In this document: piece after piece, positions 6,184-7,582 of the stretch
Layout: each line of letters begins with the position of its first letter
Numbering within the stretch: the stretch's first letter is position 1
Source of the DNA: Chromatiales bacterium
GTDB taxonomy: Bacteria; Pseudomonadota; Gammaproteobacteria; Steroidobacterales; GCA-2729495
Assembly: GCA_030614035.1 (NCBI GenBank)
Contig: JAUWKW010000062.1
Location: forward strand, 1-7,582
Length of the DNA stretch: 7,582 nt
Direction: 5' to 3'
Notes under the pieces: generated by a model
Databases searched by the model: none
The model's input: the letters and a program-made list of their open reading frames with translations, nothing else
What the model was told of the DNA's origin: nothing
Made by a program: the position numbers and the translations under genes

Positions 6184-6978
6184 ATGGGAATTGATTTTTC
6201 CTTGGTTTTAGTCATTGCGACGGCGGTTACAGGCGTGATCTGGGCCGGCTACGTGCTATGGGAAGCGAGAATCAATCCCGCTGAAGAAACGGTGGACGGC
6301 AACGATGAACAAATTCGGCGCCCTGCGCCCACTGTCGTAGAGTATGCCCGCTCGTTTTTCCCTGTGCTGCTGATTGTGCTGCTGGTCCGCTCATTTCTTT
6401 ATGAGCCGTTCCGCATACCTTCTAGCTCAATGGTTCCCACGTTACTGGTTGGAGATTTTATTTTCGTTAACAAGTATAAATATGGGCTTCGACTCCCAGT
6501 CACGAACATGAAAATAATTTCTCTTGGAGAACCACAAAGAGGCGATGTGGTCGTGTTCAAACTGCCTGCGGACCCAAGCACTAACTACATAAAGCGGCTC
6601 GTTGGCTTGCCAGGCGACCAGATTACCTACCGTAACAAGCGTCTGTCGGTAAATGGTGAACTGGTTCCGCTCATTCAGGAGGGGCCCTACGAGGGTAAAG
6701 ATCCTGCGGGTGCGAACCGTGCCACAGAACAGCTTGGCGAGGTTAGGCATGATGTGCTACTGATGCCGCGGCAATTGAGCCTGGAAGGCACATTTACGGT
6801 GCCTCAAGGGCACTTTTTCATGATGGGCGACAACCGTGACAACAGCAGGGACAGCCGCTACCCGGGCGTAGGTTTTATTCCCGAGGAGAACGTTGTTGGC
6901 AAAGCGGTCCGCATATGGATGAATTGGAGTTTTCCCGGTGCTCCAGTATGGCGGAGAATTGGCGCCCCAATTACATAG
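6184..6978 (+). CDS. lepB: Signal peptidase I
   Basis: Inner-membrane serine protease of 264 aa that removes signal peptides from Sec and Tat substrates on the periplasmic side. Two N-terminal membrane helices are visible (about 4-26 and 57-74), as in gammaproteobacterial LepB. The nucleophile is S82 in IPSSSMVPTL and the general base is K137 in YIKRLVGLPGD. The C-terminal conserved box GDNRDNSRDSR is at residues 215-225. The start is the ATG at 6184, six bases after a strong GGAGGAG (6171-6177). The 69 bases between the glutaredoxin gene and lepB contain nothing else I can support. The usual partner lepA is not upstream. The segment near 6450-6540 is AT-rich because it encodes many N, K, Y, I and F residues. 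Confidence 0.97.
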   Translation: MGIDFSLVLVIATAVTGVIWAGYVLWEARINPAEETVDGNDEQIRRPAPTVVEYARSFFPVLLIVLLVRSFLYEPFRIPSSSMVPTLLVGDFIFVNKYKYGLRLPVTNMKIISLGEPQRGDVVVFKLPADPSTNYIKRLVGLPGDQITYRNKRLSVNGELVPLIQEGPYEGKDPAGANRATEQLGEVRHDVLLMPRQLSLEGTFTVPQGHFFMMGDNRDNSRDSRYPGVGFIPEENVVGKAVRIWMNWSFPGAPVWRRIGAPIT

Positions 6979-7006
6979 AGTAGTTTTCGGGAAAGGAGTG
7001 CAAGTG

Positions 7007-7378
7007 ATGCGCAACAGGCAACAGGGAATGACGGCGATCGGGATGCTCGTTCTTGCAGCTATTGTATTTCTTATTGGATATGCTGCGCTAAGGTTAACGC
7101 CCATATATCTTGAGCATATGAAGGTGCTGCAAATTCTTAACGATGTGAAGATCGAATTGGACGGTCAGGAAGCGAGTGTCGCCAGGGTTCGCGCGTCGAT
7201 CGGAAACCGTTTAAATATCGAAAGTGTCATGGGGCTGGATGTCAGGGATTTTAAAATCACTAAAACCAGTATTGGCGGCGGCTATGTCGTACAGGCCAAG
7301 TACCCTAGAAAAGCGCACTACGTTGCAAACATTTATCTGTTAGCCGAGTTTGATGATACGGTTGAGATTCTTAGGTGA
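7007..7378 (+). CDS. DUF4845-type small membrane protein with prepilin-like N-terminus
   Basis: A 123-aa protein matching the small DUF4845 family that commonly sits between lepB and rnc in gamma- and betaproteobacteria. Its function is unknown. The N-terminus MRNRQQGMTAIGMLVLAAIV resembles a type IV prepilin leader: a short basic leader ending in Gly, then a hydrophobic helix (about 9-30). The Glu expected at mature position 5 is replaced by Gly. The rest is a small, probably periplasmic, alpha/beta domain ending in LAEFDDTVEILR. The start is the ATG at 7007, eight bases after GAAAGGAG (6991-6998). A GTG at 7004 would add one residue. The gene lies 28 bases after lepB and its stop overlaps the rnc start. 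Confidence 0.85.
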   Translation: MRNRQQGMTAIGMLVLAAIVFLIGYAALRLTPIYLEHMKVLQILNDVKIELDGQEASVARVRASIGNRLNIESVMGLDVRDFKITKTSIGGGYVVQAKYPRKAHYVANIYLLAEFDDTVEILR

Positions 7379-7582
7379 AGCCCCCGGGCGATTGGGCGGC
7401 AGAACATTTACGCTATAAATTTGCAGCTACAAGCCTGCTAGAACAGGCGCTCACGCATCGTAGCACCGGTTCGACGAACAATGAACGGCTCGAATTTCTC
7501 GGCGATTCCGTACTCGAATTAATAGTTTCCGCGCAACTGTACCAGGCCCAGCCCCGCGCCGATGAACGGAGTTTGAGCCGCA
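7375..7582 (+). CDS. rnc: Ribonuclease III, 3'-truncated by window edge
   Basis: N-terminal 69 residues of RNase III, which cleaves double-stranded RNA in rRNA and mRNA processing. The family signature NERLEFLGDSVL is at residues 36-47, carrying the catalytic acidic residues E37, E40 and D44 (E. coli E38, E41, D45). Upstream of it, LRYKFAATSLLEQALTHRS matches the usual first helices. The frame stays open to the window end. The best start is the GTG at 7375, which shares the four bases GTGA with the stop codon of the preceding gene, a typical translational coupling. No ATG or other likely start lies between it and the signature. The dsRNA-binding domain lies outside the window. Confidence 0.95.
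   Translation, partial: MKPPGDWAAEHLRYKFAATSLLEQALTHRSTGSTNNERLEFLGDSVLELIVSAQLYQAQPRADERSLSR

Noticed and set aside
6450..6540. AT-rich patch inside lepB as a sign of insertion or transfer
   Set aside because: The encoded residues align with the conserved LepB core, and the base composition follows from the many N, K, Y, I and F codons.

Overview
The window is a compact, almost gap-free stretch of gammaproteobacterial core genome. All genes lie on the + strand. Two assignments point to Gammaproteobacteria: the full sigma-E block rpoE-rseA-rseB-rseC, and the pairing of sdhE with a ygfX/cptA-like gene. The SdhB is of the longer type seen in Xanthomonadales-like gammaproteobacteria and in alphaproteobacteria, not the short E. 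coli type. I would guess a Xanthomonadales/Chromatiales-like or uncultured relative with moderate GC. The lineage is inference, made without any database search.

Region 1 (1-2796) is the end of a succinate dehydrogenase operon. It holds the 3' part of sdhA (flavoprotein), sdhB (iron-sulfur subunit), sdhE (the small factor that promotes FAD attachment to SdhA) and an overlapping ygfX/cptA-like membrane protein gene. The sdhC and sdhD anchor genes presumably lie upstream, outside the window. Every catalytic and cluster-ligand residue I could place by spacing against E. coli SdhA and SdhB is present.

Region 2 (2797-3031) is the longest non-coding stretch at 235 bases. It carries a strong match to a sigma-E promoter (GAACTT, 16-base spacer, TCTAT), which implies that rpoE activates its own transcription. 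A weaker housekeeping -10 lies upstream of it.

Region 3 (3032-5846) is the envelope-stress regulon core. RpoE is the extracytoplasmic sigma factor, RseA the membrane-spanning anti-sigma factor, RseB its periplasmic sensor partner, and RseC a Cys-rich inner-membrane protein. rseA and rseB overlap, and rseC follows after an 88-base gap.

Region 4 (5818-7582) is a protein secretion and RNA processing tail. It contains a small glutaredoxin-like protein overlapping rseC, signal peptidase I (lepB), a small DUF4845-type membrane protein, and the 5' part of rnc (RNase III), which starts inside the preceding stop codon. The degP/mucD-type protease and lepA genes that often sit between rseC and lepB in gammaproteobacteria are absent here, as is nadB next to rpoE.

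I found no mobile elements, CRISPR arrays, RNA genes or convincing intrinsic terminators. Nothing here looks like an undescribed system. The points most worth checking are the shortened gene order, the predicted rpoE autoregulatory promoter, and an unusual substitution next to the [4Fe-4S] motif of SdhB.
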